From assembly GCA_002424305.1 (NCBI GenBank), contig DIQZ01000030.1:1-14602 (forward strand): a DNA stretch of 14,602 nt. The letters are read 5' to 3'. Made by a program: the position numbers and the translations under genes. Positions 6,615-14,569 of this stretch are shown in pieces. The stretch comes from Firmicutes bacterium UBA5449. Lineage in GTDB: Bacteria > Bacillota > SHA-98 > UBA4971. The notes under the pieces are model-generated. The model saw only the letters and a program-made list of their open reading frames with translations, was not told where the DNA came from and made no database searches. Numbering within the stretch: position 1 is the stretch's first letter; every line of letters starts with the position of its first letter.

Positions 6615-7199
6615 ATGAACCTTGTTCCTATTGTAGTTGAACAAACAAGCCGGGGAGAACGAGCTTATGATATATATTCCAGACTGCTAAAAGATAGGAT
6701 AATCTTTCTGGGAGGTCCTATAGATGACACCGTAGCAAACCTGGCAATCGCACAATTGCTTTTCCTCCAAGGGGAAGACCCTGAGAAGGATATTAATATC
6801 TATGTCAATAGTCCCGGGGGTGTAGTTACTGCAGGTCTTGCTATTTATGACACAATGCAGTACGTGAAGCCCGACGTAGCGACTACCTGTATTGGAATGG
6901 CTGCAAGCATGGGCGCGCTGTTACTTGCAGCAGGGGCTAAGGGAAAGAGGTACGCTCTACCTTATTCAAGAGTGATGATTCATCAGCCGCTAGGTGGTGC
7001 CCAGGGCCAGGCTACTGACATTGAGATTCAGGCAAAAGAAATCGTCAGATTGAGAACGGTAACCCAGGAGATACTGTCTAAGCATTCCGGTCAATCCATG
7101 GAAAAAATAATGTCGGATACTGATAGAAACTTCTTCATGAGCGCTCAGGAAGCGAAGGAGTACGGTATTATTGATGAGATATTCGAACCCAGGAAATAG
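6615..7199 (+). CDS. clpP: ATP-dependent Clp protease proteolytic subunit, with an Asn at the triad Asp position
   Basis: This is the barrel-forming serine peptidase that works with ClpX, encoded 11 bases downstream. It has 194 residues from ATG 6615 (an in-frame TTG immediately before is less likely). The nucleophile Ser98 lies in G-M-A-A-S-M-G and His123 in M-I-H-Q-P. The third triad residue is normally Asp172, in a D-T-D-R-D-N-F-M type motif in Bacillus. Here the motif reads D-T-D-R-N-F-F-M, so position 172 is Asn (codon AAC, 7128-7130). The Asp170-Arg171 pair linked to ring assembly is kept. Listeria ClpP1 is a known natural Asn172 case with altered activity. The protein may still be active, may be weak alone, or may pair with another ClpP encoded elsewhere. 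Everything else is typical of the family. Confidence 0.96.
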   Translation: MNLVPIVVEQTSRGERAYDIYSRLLKDRIIFLGGPIDDTVANLAIAQLLFLQGEDPEKDINIYVNSPGGVVTAGLAIYDTMQYVKPDVATTCIGMAASMGALLLAAGAKGKRYALPYSRVMIHQPLGGAQGQATDIEIQAKEIVRLRTVTQEILSKHSGQSMEKIMSDTDRNFFMSAQEAKEYGIIDEIFEPRK

Positions 7200-7210
7200 G
7201 GGGTGGTAGG

Positions 7211-8476
7211 GTGTTCAGGTTCGGCGATGAGAGAGGCCAACCCAAGTGCTCTTTTTGCGGTAAAGCCCAAGATCAGGTTAAGAAGCTAATTGCAGGCCCG
7301 GGCGTCTATATTTGCGATGAGTGCATTGAACTATGTAATGAGATTATCGAAGAAGAACTGGGCGAAGAAGCCGATATCGAACTGTGCAATATCCCGAAAC
7401 CCAAGGAAATTAAGGAGATTCTTGATCAGTATGTCATCGGTCAGGAAGAAGCCAAGAAAACGTTGGCTGTTGCAGTGTACAATCATTACAAGCGTATTGG
7501 TGCAAATACCCGTGTAGACGATGTAGAACTCCAGAAAAGCAATATTCTTCTTCTTGGCCCGACGGGAGTTGGGAAAACTCTGCTTGCTCAGACATTGGCC
7601 AAGATCTTGAATGTGCCTTTCGCCATTTCTGATGCGACTTCTCTTACTGAAGCCGGGTACGTAGGTGAAGATGTAGAGAACATTCTTCTTAGACTAATCC
7701 AGGCAGCTGACTATGATATTGAAAAAGCTGAGAGGGGTATTGTCTATATTGATGAAGTAGACAAAATTGCCAGAAAATCAGAAAACCCTTCAATAACACG
7801 GGACGTCTCAGGTGAAGGTGTACAGCAGGCCCTCTTGAAGATTCTTGAAGGAACCATGGCAAGCGTGCCGCCTCAAGGTGGACGGAAACATCCCCATCAG
7901 GAGTTTATTCAGATTGACACTACAAATATCCTGTTTATATGCGGGGGCGCTTTTGACGGTCTTGAGAAGATCATTAACAACCGTGTTGGAAAGTCAATGC
8001 TTGGATTTGGTGCCGAGGTAAGGCCAAGGATAGACATGAATATCGGGGATACTCTGAGACAGATTATGCCTGAGGATCTGCTTAAGTTCGGGCTTATACC
8101 GGAGTTCATCGGGAGACTTCCGGTAGTAGTTGTTCTGGATGCGCTTGATGAGAATACTCTCGTGAGAATACTCACTGAACCCAGAAATGCCTTAACGAAG
8201 CAGTATAAGAAGATGTTTGAGCTTGACGGTGTTGAGTTGGAAATTCCTAATGAGGCTTTAGTTGCTGTAGCAAGGAAAGCGATGAGTCTAAACACCGGGG
8301 CACGTGGCCTCAGGTCGATTATGGAAAAGATCATGCTAGACATCATGTATGATATCCCATCAAGACAAGACGTGAAGAAAGTAATGCTGACGCAGGAGAC
8401 AATAGATGAAGGAACGAAGCCTGCAATGGTGCTTCAGGAGCGAAAAGCTAAGAAGCGGGAGGAAACTGCGTCATAA
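7211..8476 (+). CDS. clpX: ATP-dependent Clp protease ATP-binding subunit ClpX
   Basis: This AAA+ unfoldase recognises substrates and threads them into ClpP. It has 421 residues. The N-terminal C4 zinc domain has Cys13, Cys16, Cys35 and Cys38. Walker A is G-P-T-G-V-G-K-T at 116-123, the pore loop G-Y-V-G is at 149-152 and Walker B is I-V-Y-I-D-E at 177-182. The R-K-H loop is at 225-227 and sensor 2 G-A-R at 363-365. The ClpP-docking tripeptide is L-G-F (264-266) rather than the more common I-G-F, a conservative change. The start is GTG at 7211, behind a G-rich site overlapping the clpP stop (7199-7206). It ends the tig-clpP-clpX operon, with a terminator 30 bases on. Confidence 0.97.
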   Translation: MFRFGDERGQPKCSFCGKAQDQVKKLIAGPGVYICDECIELCNEIIEEELGEEADIELCNIPKPKEIKEILDQYVIGQEEAKKTLAVAVYNHYKRIGANTRVDDVELQKSNILLLGPTGVGKTLLAQTLAKILNVPFAISDATSLTEAGYVGEDVENILLRLIQAADYDIEKAERGIVYIDEVDKIARKSENPSITRDVSGEGVQQALLKILEGTMASVPPQGGRKHPHQEFIQIDTTNILFICGGAFDGLEKIINNRVGKSMLGFGAEVRPRIDMNIGDTLRQIMPEDLLKFGLIPEFIGRLPVVVVLDALDENTLVRILTEPRNALTKQYKKMFELDGVELEIPNEALVAVARKAMSLNTGARGLRSIMEKIMLDIMYDIPSRQDVKKVMLTQETIDEGTKPAMVLQERKAKKREETAS

Positions 8477-8503
8477 AGATTCACGCATATAGAAGTTTGC
8501 CTG

Positions 8504-8533
8504 AAGGGCCCAGCTTAGTCTGGGCCTTTTCTT
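8504..8533 (+). terminator. Intrinsic terminator of the tig-clpP-clpX operon
   Basis: GGCCCAG (8507-8513) pairs perfectly with CTGGGCC (8520-8526) around a 6-base loop. The preceding GAA-type bases can pair into the tail. A T-run (8527-8530) follows. It lies 30 bases after clpX. Confidence 0.88.
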
Positions 8534-8556
8534 ATGTGTACGCTATCTGTACCCTA

Positions 8557-8586
8557 TGCTTAACAGAAGAATCAGTGGACATAATA
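8557..8586 (+). promoter_or_regulatory. Forespore sigma-F/sigma-G-like promoter before lonB
   Basis: TGCTTA (8557-8562) is followed after 17 bases by CATAATA (8580-8586), close to the sigma-G pattern. Read as sigma-F, GGACATAATA (8577-8586) fits GGNNANAHTR at every fixed position, and GCTTA lies 14 bases upstream, near the GYATA box. Expression of lonB from a sigma-F promoter is established in Bacillus subtilis, which raises the prior. The -10 lies inside the left arm of an 11-bp inverted repeat (8576-8586 with 8607-8617, one G-T pair, 20-base loop) that could be an operator or RNA hairpin. Confidence 0.45.
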
Positions 8587-8650
8587 CAAATAGTACAGTT
8601 GAGACTTATTATGTTCACCCGGTAGGCTCACTGAATGTGTAATTAGGAAT

Positions 8651-8657
8651 GAGGCGG
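8651..8657 (+). promoter_or_regulatory. Ribosome binding site deciding the lonB start
   Basis: GAGGCGG ends 7 bases before ATG 8665. The in-frame TTG at 8659 is only one base from it and is too close to be used. Confidence 0.65.
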
Positions 8658-8664
8658 CTTGGGT

Positions 8665-10365
8665 ATGGATTTTTCCGGTGGCATTTTTGGGCTAATCAAT
8701 CTTTTCTTTGCTGCAGTCATCGGGATATATTTTTGGCAGATGCTAAAGACACAGCAAGGAGGCAAGGTTGCGGTTGACCGTGAGTCACGGAAAGAAATGG
8801 ATAAGCTTCGCAAACTGAGAAGCATATCTTTGACTGAGCCGTTGTCAGAGAAGACGAGGCCAAGCTCTCTCAAGGAGATTATTGGCCAACCAGAGGGCTT
8901 ACAGGCTCTACGAGCTGCGTTGTGTGGGCCTAATCCGCAACACGTCATTCTCTATGGTCCTCCCGGTGTTGGAAAAACCGCTGCAGCCAGAGTTGTTCTG
9001 GAAGAGGCAAGGCGTAACCCCAAGTCACCATTTAAGCAGGCAGCAAAATTCGTCGAAGTAGACGGCGCTACGTCAAGATTTGATGACAGAGGAATCGCAG
9101 ATCCGCTTATTGGGTCAGTCCATGATCCTATCTATCAAGGAGCCGGAGCAATGGGAATAGCCGGGATTCCACAGCCAAAGCCCGGAGCTGTAACGAAAGC
9201 ACACGGAGGAATACTGTTCATTGATGAAATCGGAGAACTCCATCCAATTCAAATTAATAAGCTCTTGAAGGTGCTCGAAGATAGAAAGGTGTTCTTAGAG
9301 AGCGCATATTACAATTCTGAAGATCCAGGTATTCCCCAGCATATCCACGACATATTTCAAAATGGTCTGCCTGCGGATTTTAGGTTGGTAGGTGCTACAA
9401 CCAGGACTCCGCACGATATTCCTCCTGCAGTGCGGTCCAGATGCATTGAAGTGTTTTTCAGGGGGCTTACCGATGGTGAAGTAGGAATCATAGCTTCCAA
9501 CGCAGCAAAAAAGGCAGGCTTTGAACTGGAGGATGAGGCGCTGACTGTCATTAAAAGGTATGCTACAAACGGGCGTGATGCTGTGAATATCCTGCAAATA
9601 GCAGGTGGGTCATGTATGTCTGTGGGGAGTCCGGTGATAACCAGAAAAGACGTGGAATGGGTAGTCAGCGCAGGACAGTATTCTCCGCGCTCTGAGCGAA
9701 GAATCCCCCTAAAGCCTCAGACGGGTTACGTGAACGGCCTTGCAATTCATGGCCCGAATATGGGCTCCTTAATAGAAATTGAAGTTGTGGCCATACCTGT
9801 CCAGGGAAGCTCAGGTAAGCTGGTGACCACGGGGCTTGTTGATGAGGAAGAGCTGGGGGGACATGGTAGGGTGGTAAAGCGAAAGAGCATGGCAAGGGGT
9901 TCAGTAGAGAACGTAATTACTATCCTGAGAAAGTTTCTCTCATTGCGTCCTGAGAATTACGATATTCATGTGAATTTTCCAGGGGGACTTGCTCTGGACG
10001 GCCCGTCAGCAGGAATAGCAATTGTGACAGCAATTTACTCTGCAATCACTGAACAACCGATAGACAACAAGCTTGCTATGACAGGAGAGGTATCAATTCT
10101 TGGAGAGGTAAGACCGGTGGGAGGGATAGTCCCTAAGGTAGAAGCTGCGGTCCACGCCGGAGTTGAGAGAGTGATAATCCCCAGAGAAAACTGGCAGGAA
10201 GCTTTTGTCGATAGAAAAGATATTATTGTCATGCCTATAGACAGAATTGAAGAAGCGATTAGGCTTGCAGTAATAGATCAAGATCTAACTGCAGGTTTGC
10301 TGGGCTTCCCCACTACAATAGCAGGTTCTTCATCACCCATTGGCAGACGTCAGATTGGTTGCTGA
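8665..10365 (+). CDS. lonB: LonB, membrane-associated ATP-dependent serine protease
   Basis: A 566-residue Lon-type protease without the large N-terminal substrate domain of LonA. Residues 7-26 are a hydrophobic segment that could anchor it. The AAA+ module has Walker A G-P-P-G-V-G-K-T at 98-105 and Walker B I-L-F-I-D-E at 183-188. The C-terminal S16 protease domain has Ser448 in D-G-P-S-A-G and Lys491, 43 residues later as in LonA, so the dyad is complete. The length matches Bacillus LonB (about 550). Unlike clpX it has its own upstream sequence with a sigma-F/G-like promoter. In Bacillus, LonB is forespore-made and acts during sporulation; the same role here is inference. Lon (LonA) lies 285 bases downstream. 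I see no terminator directly after lonB, so some read-through is possible. Confidence 0.93.
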   Translation: MDFSGGIFGLINLFFAAVIGIYFWQMLKTQQGGKVAVDRESRKEMDKLRKLRSISLTEPLSEKTRPSSLKEIIGQPEGLQALRAALCGPNPQHVILYGPPGVGKTAAARVVLEEARRNPKSPFKQAAKFVEVDGATSRFDDRGIADPLIGSVHDPIYQGAGAMGIAGIPQPKPGAVTKAHGGILFIDEIGELHPIQINKLLKVLEDRKVFLESAYYNSEDPGIPQHIHDIFQNGLPADFRLVGATTRTPHDIPPAVRSRCIEVFFRGLTDGEVGIIASNAAKKAGFELEDEALTVIKRYATNGRDAVNILQIAGGSCMSVGSPVITRKDVEWVVSAGQYSPRSERRIPLKPQTGYVNGLAIHGPNMGSLIEIEVVAIPVQGSSGKLVTTGLVDEEELGGHGRVVKRKSMARGSVENVITILRKFLSLRPENYDIHVNFPGGLALDGPSAGIAIVTAIYSAITEQPIDNKLAMTGEVSILGEVRPVGGIVPKVEAAVHAGVERVIIPRENWQEAFVDRKDIIVMPIDRIEEAIRLAVIDQDLTAGLLGFPTTIAGSSSPIGRRQIGC

Positions 10366-10650
10366 GCCATCAGATATAGCAATGATTCCCACGAGGTTGA
10401 CATAATACTTTAGCCTATGGTAGCCTTACCTAAACGGATCTAACGTATATGCCTTTCTACCATTTTCCCCTGTATTGCTTTTCCAAATTTCATATGGTAG
10501 GTTTAGGTATTACTGTTCAGGCATTTAGAGAGATTTTGGGACGTGTCGTCATGATTTGACGTGTTCACGGTGAAGGAATCTGACAGTGTGGGGAGAATAA
10601 ACTGGATATACGGATGGTTCATAGGAGAGGCCGAGGAGGTGTAGTAGACT
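10366..10650 (+). promoter_or_regulatory. Structured leader region upstream of lon
   Basis: These 285 bases hold no convincing gene. ATGGTAG occurs at 10417-10423 and 10494-10500, with its complement CTACCAT at 10457-10463. ACCTAAAC (10428-10435) complements GTTTAGGT (10501-10508). The 15-base run 10494-10508 can thus pair with both CTACCAT and ACCTAAAC, while the first ATGGTAG competes for the same CTACCAT. TTGACA (10397-10402) is a good -35, but no well-spaced -10 follows. GACATAATAC (10399-10408) is shared with the lonB upstream region. No CIRCE element or CtsR-type heptamer repeat was seen. Confidence 0.45.
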
Positions 10651-13092
10651 ATGTCAATAGACTTGGGCAGATCAGGGTTAATTGGAGAAGTGGTGCCTCT
10701 TCTACCACTGCGTGGGGTTATTGTATTCCCTTGCATGACAGTCCCCCTTGAAGTAGGAAGAGATAGATCTATAGCCGCTCTTGAAGATGCTATGATCAAT
10801 AATAGGCTGGTGATGCTTGCTTCGCAGAAACAGGCAAGGCTGAATGAACCTGCACCTACCGATATTTTTGCTGTAGGCACACTTTCTGAAATCAGACAAC
10901 TGGCGAAGTATCCTGACGGAACAATTCGCGTCCTTGTTGAGGGTGTGGAACGGGCGAGAATTCTCGAATACGTTCAGACAGACCCATTCTACAAGGTCAA
11001 GGTTGAAGACTTATCAGTGTCTGAGCGCATGACAAAAGAACTCGAAGCCCTAATGAGAAGCGTCCTTAGTTACTTTGAATCATATATTAGGCTTGGCAAA
11101 AAGATTCCTGCTGAGATCCTGGCTTCAGTGCAGATAGTAGAGGATCCCGGTAGGCTTGCTGACGATATCGCGGCTCATCTTCCACTGCGTCCGGAAGACA
11201 AGCAGTCCATTCTGGAAGCAGCATCCCCAAAGGTGAGGTTAGAGAGGCTTTGTGGAATACTCTTGAAAGAAATCGAAATACTGGAGCTCGAGAGGAAGAT
11301 CAATACTCGCGTAAGAAAGCAAATGGAGCGAACACAGAAAGAGTATTATCTTCGTGAGCAGATGAAGGCTATTCAGAGAGAGCTGGGTGAGCGCGACGAG
11401 AAGCAGTCAGAAGCTGAAGAATATCGAGATAAAATCAAAGACAAGGATTTGCCTGATGAAGTAGAAGAGAAGGCCATGCGTGAGCTTGACAGGCTTGAGA
11501 AGATGCCTCCTATGGCAGCTGAAGCAGTGGTAGTCAGGACCTATATTGATTGGCTATTAGCCTTGCCATGGACATCTGAAACTAAAGATCGTCTTGACAT
11601 AGAAGAAGCTGCCAAAATTCTTGATGAGGATCATTACGGTCTTGAGAAAGTTAAGGAAAGGATTCTTGAGTTTCTGGCAGTGCGGCAGCTTACAAGTGAG
11701 CCGAAAGGCCCTATCCTTTGTTTTGTAGGACCGCCCGGTGTAGGCAAGACTTCCCTTGGAAAATCAATAGCCCGCGCCCTTGGCAGGAAATTCGTCAGGT
11801 TTTCTCTTGGCGGTATACGGGACGAGGCTGAAATCCGGGGACATAGACGAACCTATGTTGGTGCGCTCCCTGGCAGGATCATCCAGGCTATGCGTCAAGC
11901 GGGGTCCAAGAATCCTGTGATTCTTCTGGATGAAATCGATAAGATGAGCAGTGATTTTCGTGGGGATCCGGCTTCTGCCCTACTGGAGGTACTGGATCCT
12001 GAGCAGAACGTAGCATTCAGTGACCATTACATTGAGGTGCCTTATGACCTTTCTGACGTAATGTTCATCACCACAGCGAATCTACTCTATTCAATACCCA
12101 GGCCCCTTCTGGACAGGATGGAGACTATTACAATACCTGGGTATACAGAAGAGGAGAAGATTCAAATTGGTAAGGGATTTTTAGTGCCCAAACAGAGGAA
12201 GGAAAACGGCCTTAATGAATATGATGTCACCATCAGTGACCATGCCTTGAAGGCAGTTATTCGTAATCATACACGTGAGGCCGGTGTGCGAGGGCTTGAA
12301 CGCGGTATTTCTTCCATCCTTCGGAAAATTGCCCGGGAGGTAGTAACCAAGGACTTGTCAGAATTTGAAACTACAGTAGATGAAGACGATGTCCTTCGAT
12401 ATCTTGGCGTTCCGAAGTACAGATATGGAGTCGTTGAGTCGCAAGACAGGGTGGGGGTGGCCACAGGTCTTGCTGTTACTGAGGCAGGCGGGGATGTGCT
12501 GGCAATAGAGGTTTCAGTAATGACAGGCACCGGTAAGCTGATGCTTACAGGTAAGCTTGGCGATGTGATGAAAGAGTCGGCACAGGCAGCCTTTACCTAC
12601 ATTAGAGCGCGTGCTGAAGACCTCAACATAAATCCCGGCTTCTACCAGAACTGTGATGTACACGTCCATGTGCCTGAAGGTGCCATACCGAAAGACGGAC
12701 CTTCTGCAGGTACAGCCATGGGAGTTGCACTGGCGTCTGCTCTCACAAGATGTCCGGTCAGATGTGATGTGGCCATGACAGGTGAGATTACTCTTCGTGG
12801 ACGGGTTCTGGCAGTGGGTGGCGTGAAGGAGAAGGTTCTTGCCGCACATAGAGCAGGCGTATTTACCGTTATTCTTCCGTCTGAGAACCGTAACGACATT
12901 GAAGAGATTCCGGAAAACGTCCTCGACAATGTACAGACACTCTTTGTAGAGCATATGGATGAAGTCCTGGAGTTCGCTTTGAGAAAAGACAGCATGGACT
13001 ATGAAATACCAGGCACTCAAGATATCACAGGGATCCCGCCTGTGACGCCGGGAGATGAGACTGCAGTTGGAAACGAGCTGTACTGCGGTTAG
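10651..13092 (+). CDS. lon: LonA, cytosolic ATP-dependent serine protease
   Basis: A homo-oligomeric AAA+ protease that degrades misfolded and regulatory proteins. It has 813 residues, the usual size for bacterial LonA. The N-terminal substrate-binding domain (about 13-205) opens with the typical P-L-L-P-L-R-G-V-I-V-F-P. A helical, partly coiled-coil stretch follows (about 205-300). Walker A is G-P-P-G-V-G-K-T at 360-367, Walker B V-I-L-L-D-E at 423-428. The S16 protease domain has catalytic Ser685 in K-D-G-P-S-A-G and Lys728 in G-G-V-K-E-K. The last 35 residues or so are a poorly conserved, Pro- and acid-rich tail. ATG 10651 follows GAGGAGGT by 10 bases. Its long structured upstream region suggests regulation separate from lonB. 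A strong hairpin without a T-tract follows the gene. Confidence 0.97.
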   Translation: MSIDLGRSGLIGEVVPLLPLRGVIVFPCMTVPLEVGRDRSIAALEDAMINNRLVMLASQKQARLNEPAPTDIFAVGTLSEIRQLAKYPDGTIRVLVEGVERARILEYVQTDPFYKVKVEDLSVSERMTKELEALMRSVLSYFESYIRLGKKIPAEILASVQIVEDPGRLADDIAAHLPLRPEDKQSILEAASPKVRLERLCGILLKEIEILELERKINTRVRKQMERTQKEYYLREQMKAIQRELGERDEKQSEAEEYRDKIKDKDLPDEVEEKAMRELDRLEKMPPMAAEAVVVRTYIDWLLALPWTSETKDRLDIEEAAKILDEDHYGLEKVKERILEFLAVRQLTSEPKGPILCFVGPPGVGKTSLGKSIARALGRKFVRFSLGGIRDEAEIRGHRRTYVGALPGRIIQAMRQAGSKNPVILLDEIDKMSSDFRGDPASALLEVLDPEQNVAFSDHYIEVPYDLSDVMFITTANLLYSIPRPLLDRMETITIPGYTEEEKIQIGKGFLVPKQRKENGLNEYDVTISDHALKAVIRNHTREAGVRGLERGISSILRKIAREVVTKDLSEFETTVDEDDVLRYLGVPKYRYGVVESQDRVGVATGLAVTEAGGDVLAIEVSVMTGTGKLMLTGKLGDVMKESAQAAFTYIRARAEDLNINPGFYQNCDVHVHVPEGAIPKDGPSAGTAMGVALASALTRCPVRCDVAMTGEITLRGRVLAVGGVKEKVLAAHRAGVFTVILPSENRNDIEEIPENVLDNVQTLFVEHMDEVLEFALRKDSMDYEIPGTQDITGIPPVTPGDETAVGNELYCG

Positions 13093-13097
13093 GACGA

Positions 13098-13138
13098 TTG
13101 CAGTGAACTCACTGCCTGAAGGCAGGAGTTCACTGCAG
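13098..13138 (+). other. Strong stem-loop between lon and the next gene
   Basis: GCAGTGAACTC (13100-13110) pairs with GAGTTCACTGC (13126-13136). After one bulged A, CTGCC (13112-13116) pairs with GGCAG (13121-13125) around a TGAA loop, giving 16 bp plus flanking pairs. No T-tract follows on either strand, so it is not a normal intrinsic terminator. It could slow transcription, protect the 3' end of the lon message or be a processing site. The repeat could also be an operator. Confidence 0.6.
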
Positions 13139-13179
13139 AATAATAGAATAGCAGATCTTGGATGACGCAAGATACACAT

Positions 13180-13188
13180 GAGGTGGTG
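13180..13188 (+). promoter_or_regulatory. Ribosome binding site deciding the start of the P-loop gene
   Basis: GAGGTGGTG lies just before ATG 13195. The earlier in-frame ATG at 13162 has no such site and would add 11 unconserved-looking residues. Confidence 0.7.
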
Positions 13189-13194
13189 TTTGTA

Positions 13195-14523
13195 ATGGCT
13201 AAGAAGAAGATTGTGATTATGGGTGCTGCGGGACGTGATTTTCATAATTTCAACACTTATTTCCGTGATAATGATGACTATCAGGTAGTCGCGTTCACTG
13301 CAACACAGATACCTAATATTGAAGGTAGACAGTATCCTGCAGGGCTTGCAGGAAACAACTACCCTGACGGTATTCCCATTTATTCTGAGGACGAGCTTGC
13401 TTCCATTATAGAAAGAGAAGGTGTAGACCAGGTAGTGTTTGCCTATAGTGATGTGTCCTATGCGGATATCATGCATAAGGCATCACTTGTTCTTTCAGGA
13501 GGGGCAGATTTCTGGCTTATGGGTCCGGCAAGTACCATGATTCGATCAAGTGTGCCTGTGATTGCAGTTACAGCAGTCAGAACCGGTGTAGGGAAAAGTC
13601 AGACTACCAGGAAGATAACACAAATCCTGGAAGATCGTGGCAAGAAAGTGGTAGTAATACGTCATCCTATGCCGTATGGGGATCTAATGAAGCAGAGAGT
13701 GCAGCGGTTTGAGACTCTGGAGGATCTGGATACACATGAGACAACTATTGAAGAGCGAGAAGAGTACGAGCCCCATATTGACAAGGGATTTGTGGTTTAT
13801 GCAGGGGTAGATTACGGTGCGATCCTTAAGGAAGCAGAGAAGGAAGCTGACGTTATACTTTGGGATGGCGGTAACAATGACCTTTCATTTTATTATCCGG
13901 ATCTTCTGATTGCTCTTGCTGACCCACATAGACCCGGACATGAGGCTATGTTTTATCCCGGGGAAGCTAATGTAAGAATGGCTGACGTAGTTATTCTAAA
14001 CAAGGTGGATACCGCAAAATCTGAAGACGTGGAGCAAGTGGAGAGATCCGTAAAGAGGCTTAACCCCAATGCTAAGATTATTCGCGCTGCTTCTCCCTTG
14101 ACAGTAGAAAATTCAGAGAAAATAAGAGGTAAGCGAGTCCTTGTAGTAGAGGACGGACCCACGTTAACTCACGGTGGAATGACCTATGGGGCGGGAGTTA
14201 TTGCTGCGAAGCAGCATGGCGCAGCTGAGCTCGTTGATCCTCGGCCTTATGCTGTAGGCTCAATCAAGGCAACGCTTCGGCAGTACCCGGGACTGGAACC
14301 GCTCATTCCTGCAATGGGTTATGGGAAGGAGCAAATGTCAGAGCTGGGGGAGACTATAGATAAGACGCCTGCAGATGTTGTAGTCATAGGAACACCTATT
14401 GACCTCCGTCGCGTGATTACCATAAATAAACCTGCACTTCGTGTCAGCTACGAAATTGAGGAGATTGGAAGACCAAATCTGGAGGATATTATTCTGGATC
14501 GATTTAAGGGCATTCTTTTCTAG
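13195..14523 (+). CDS. P-loop protein of the cyclic 2,3-diphosphoglycerate synthetase-like family
   Basis: A 442-residue cytosolic protein of the COG2403 type. Residues 1-110 look like a Rossmann-type domain beginning K-K-I-V-I-M-G-A-A-G-R-D. The nucleotide-binding region has a P-loop R-T-G-V-G-K-S at 129-135 and an N-K-V-D motif at 269-272, which resembles the base-recognition motif of GTPases; W-D-G-G-N-N-D at 223-229 is another conserved-looking patch. Archaeal relatives make cyclic 2,3-diphosphoglycerate, a thermoprotectant of methanogens. Bacterial members are widespread in anaerobes, but their product is not established, so the name should be taken as family membership only. The start is ATG 13195, chosen by its ribosome binding site. 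It follows lon after 102 bases that include a strong hairpin, and ends before a strong stem-loop, so it may be read from lon or alone. Confidence 0.8.
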   Translation: MAKKKIVIMGAAGRDFHNFNTYFRDNDDYQVVAFTATQIPNIEGRQYPAGLAGNNYPDGIPIYSEDELASIIEREGVDQVVFAYSDVSYADIMHKASLVLSGGADFWLMGPASTMIRSSVPVIAVTAVRTGVGKSQTTRKITQILEDRGKKVVVIRHPMPYGDLMKQRVQRFETLEDLDTHETTIEEREEYEPHIDKGFVVYAGVDYGAILKEAEKEADVILWDGGNNDLSFYYPDLLIALADPHRPGHEAMFYPGEANVRMADVVILNKVDTAKSEDVEQVERSVKRLNPNAKIIRAASPLTVENSEKIRGKRVLVVEDGPTLTHGGMTYGAGVIAAKQHGAAELVDPRPYAVGSIKATLRQYPGLEPLIPAMGYGKEQMSELGETIDKTPADVVVIGTPIDLRRVITINKPALRVSYEIEEIGRPNLEDIILDRFKGILF

Positions 14524-14569
14524 GGGAAGCGTCATTATTTGCACCACTTCTTCTGAGTGTATTCAAGCA

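Noticed and set aside
10397..10425. Sigma-A promoter of lon at TTGACA
   Set aside because: The -35 is perfect, but the bases 16-18 further on make no acceptable -10; kept only as a note in the leader entry.
13098..13138. Terminator after lon
   Set aside because: The stem is strong, but neither strand has a T-tract after it; listed as a stem-loop only.
12514..13476. Long minus-strand open frame of 320 codons opposite the end of lon
   Set aside because: It is antisense to lon and the next gene, crosses the stem-loop at 13100-13136, and has an unnatural composition; a shadow of real coding sequence.
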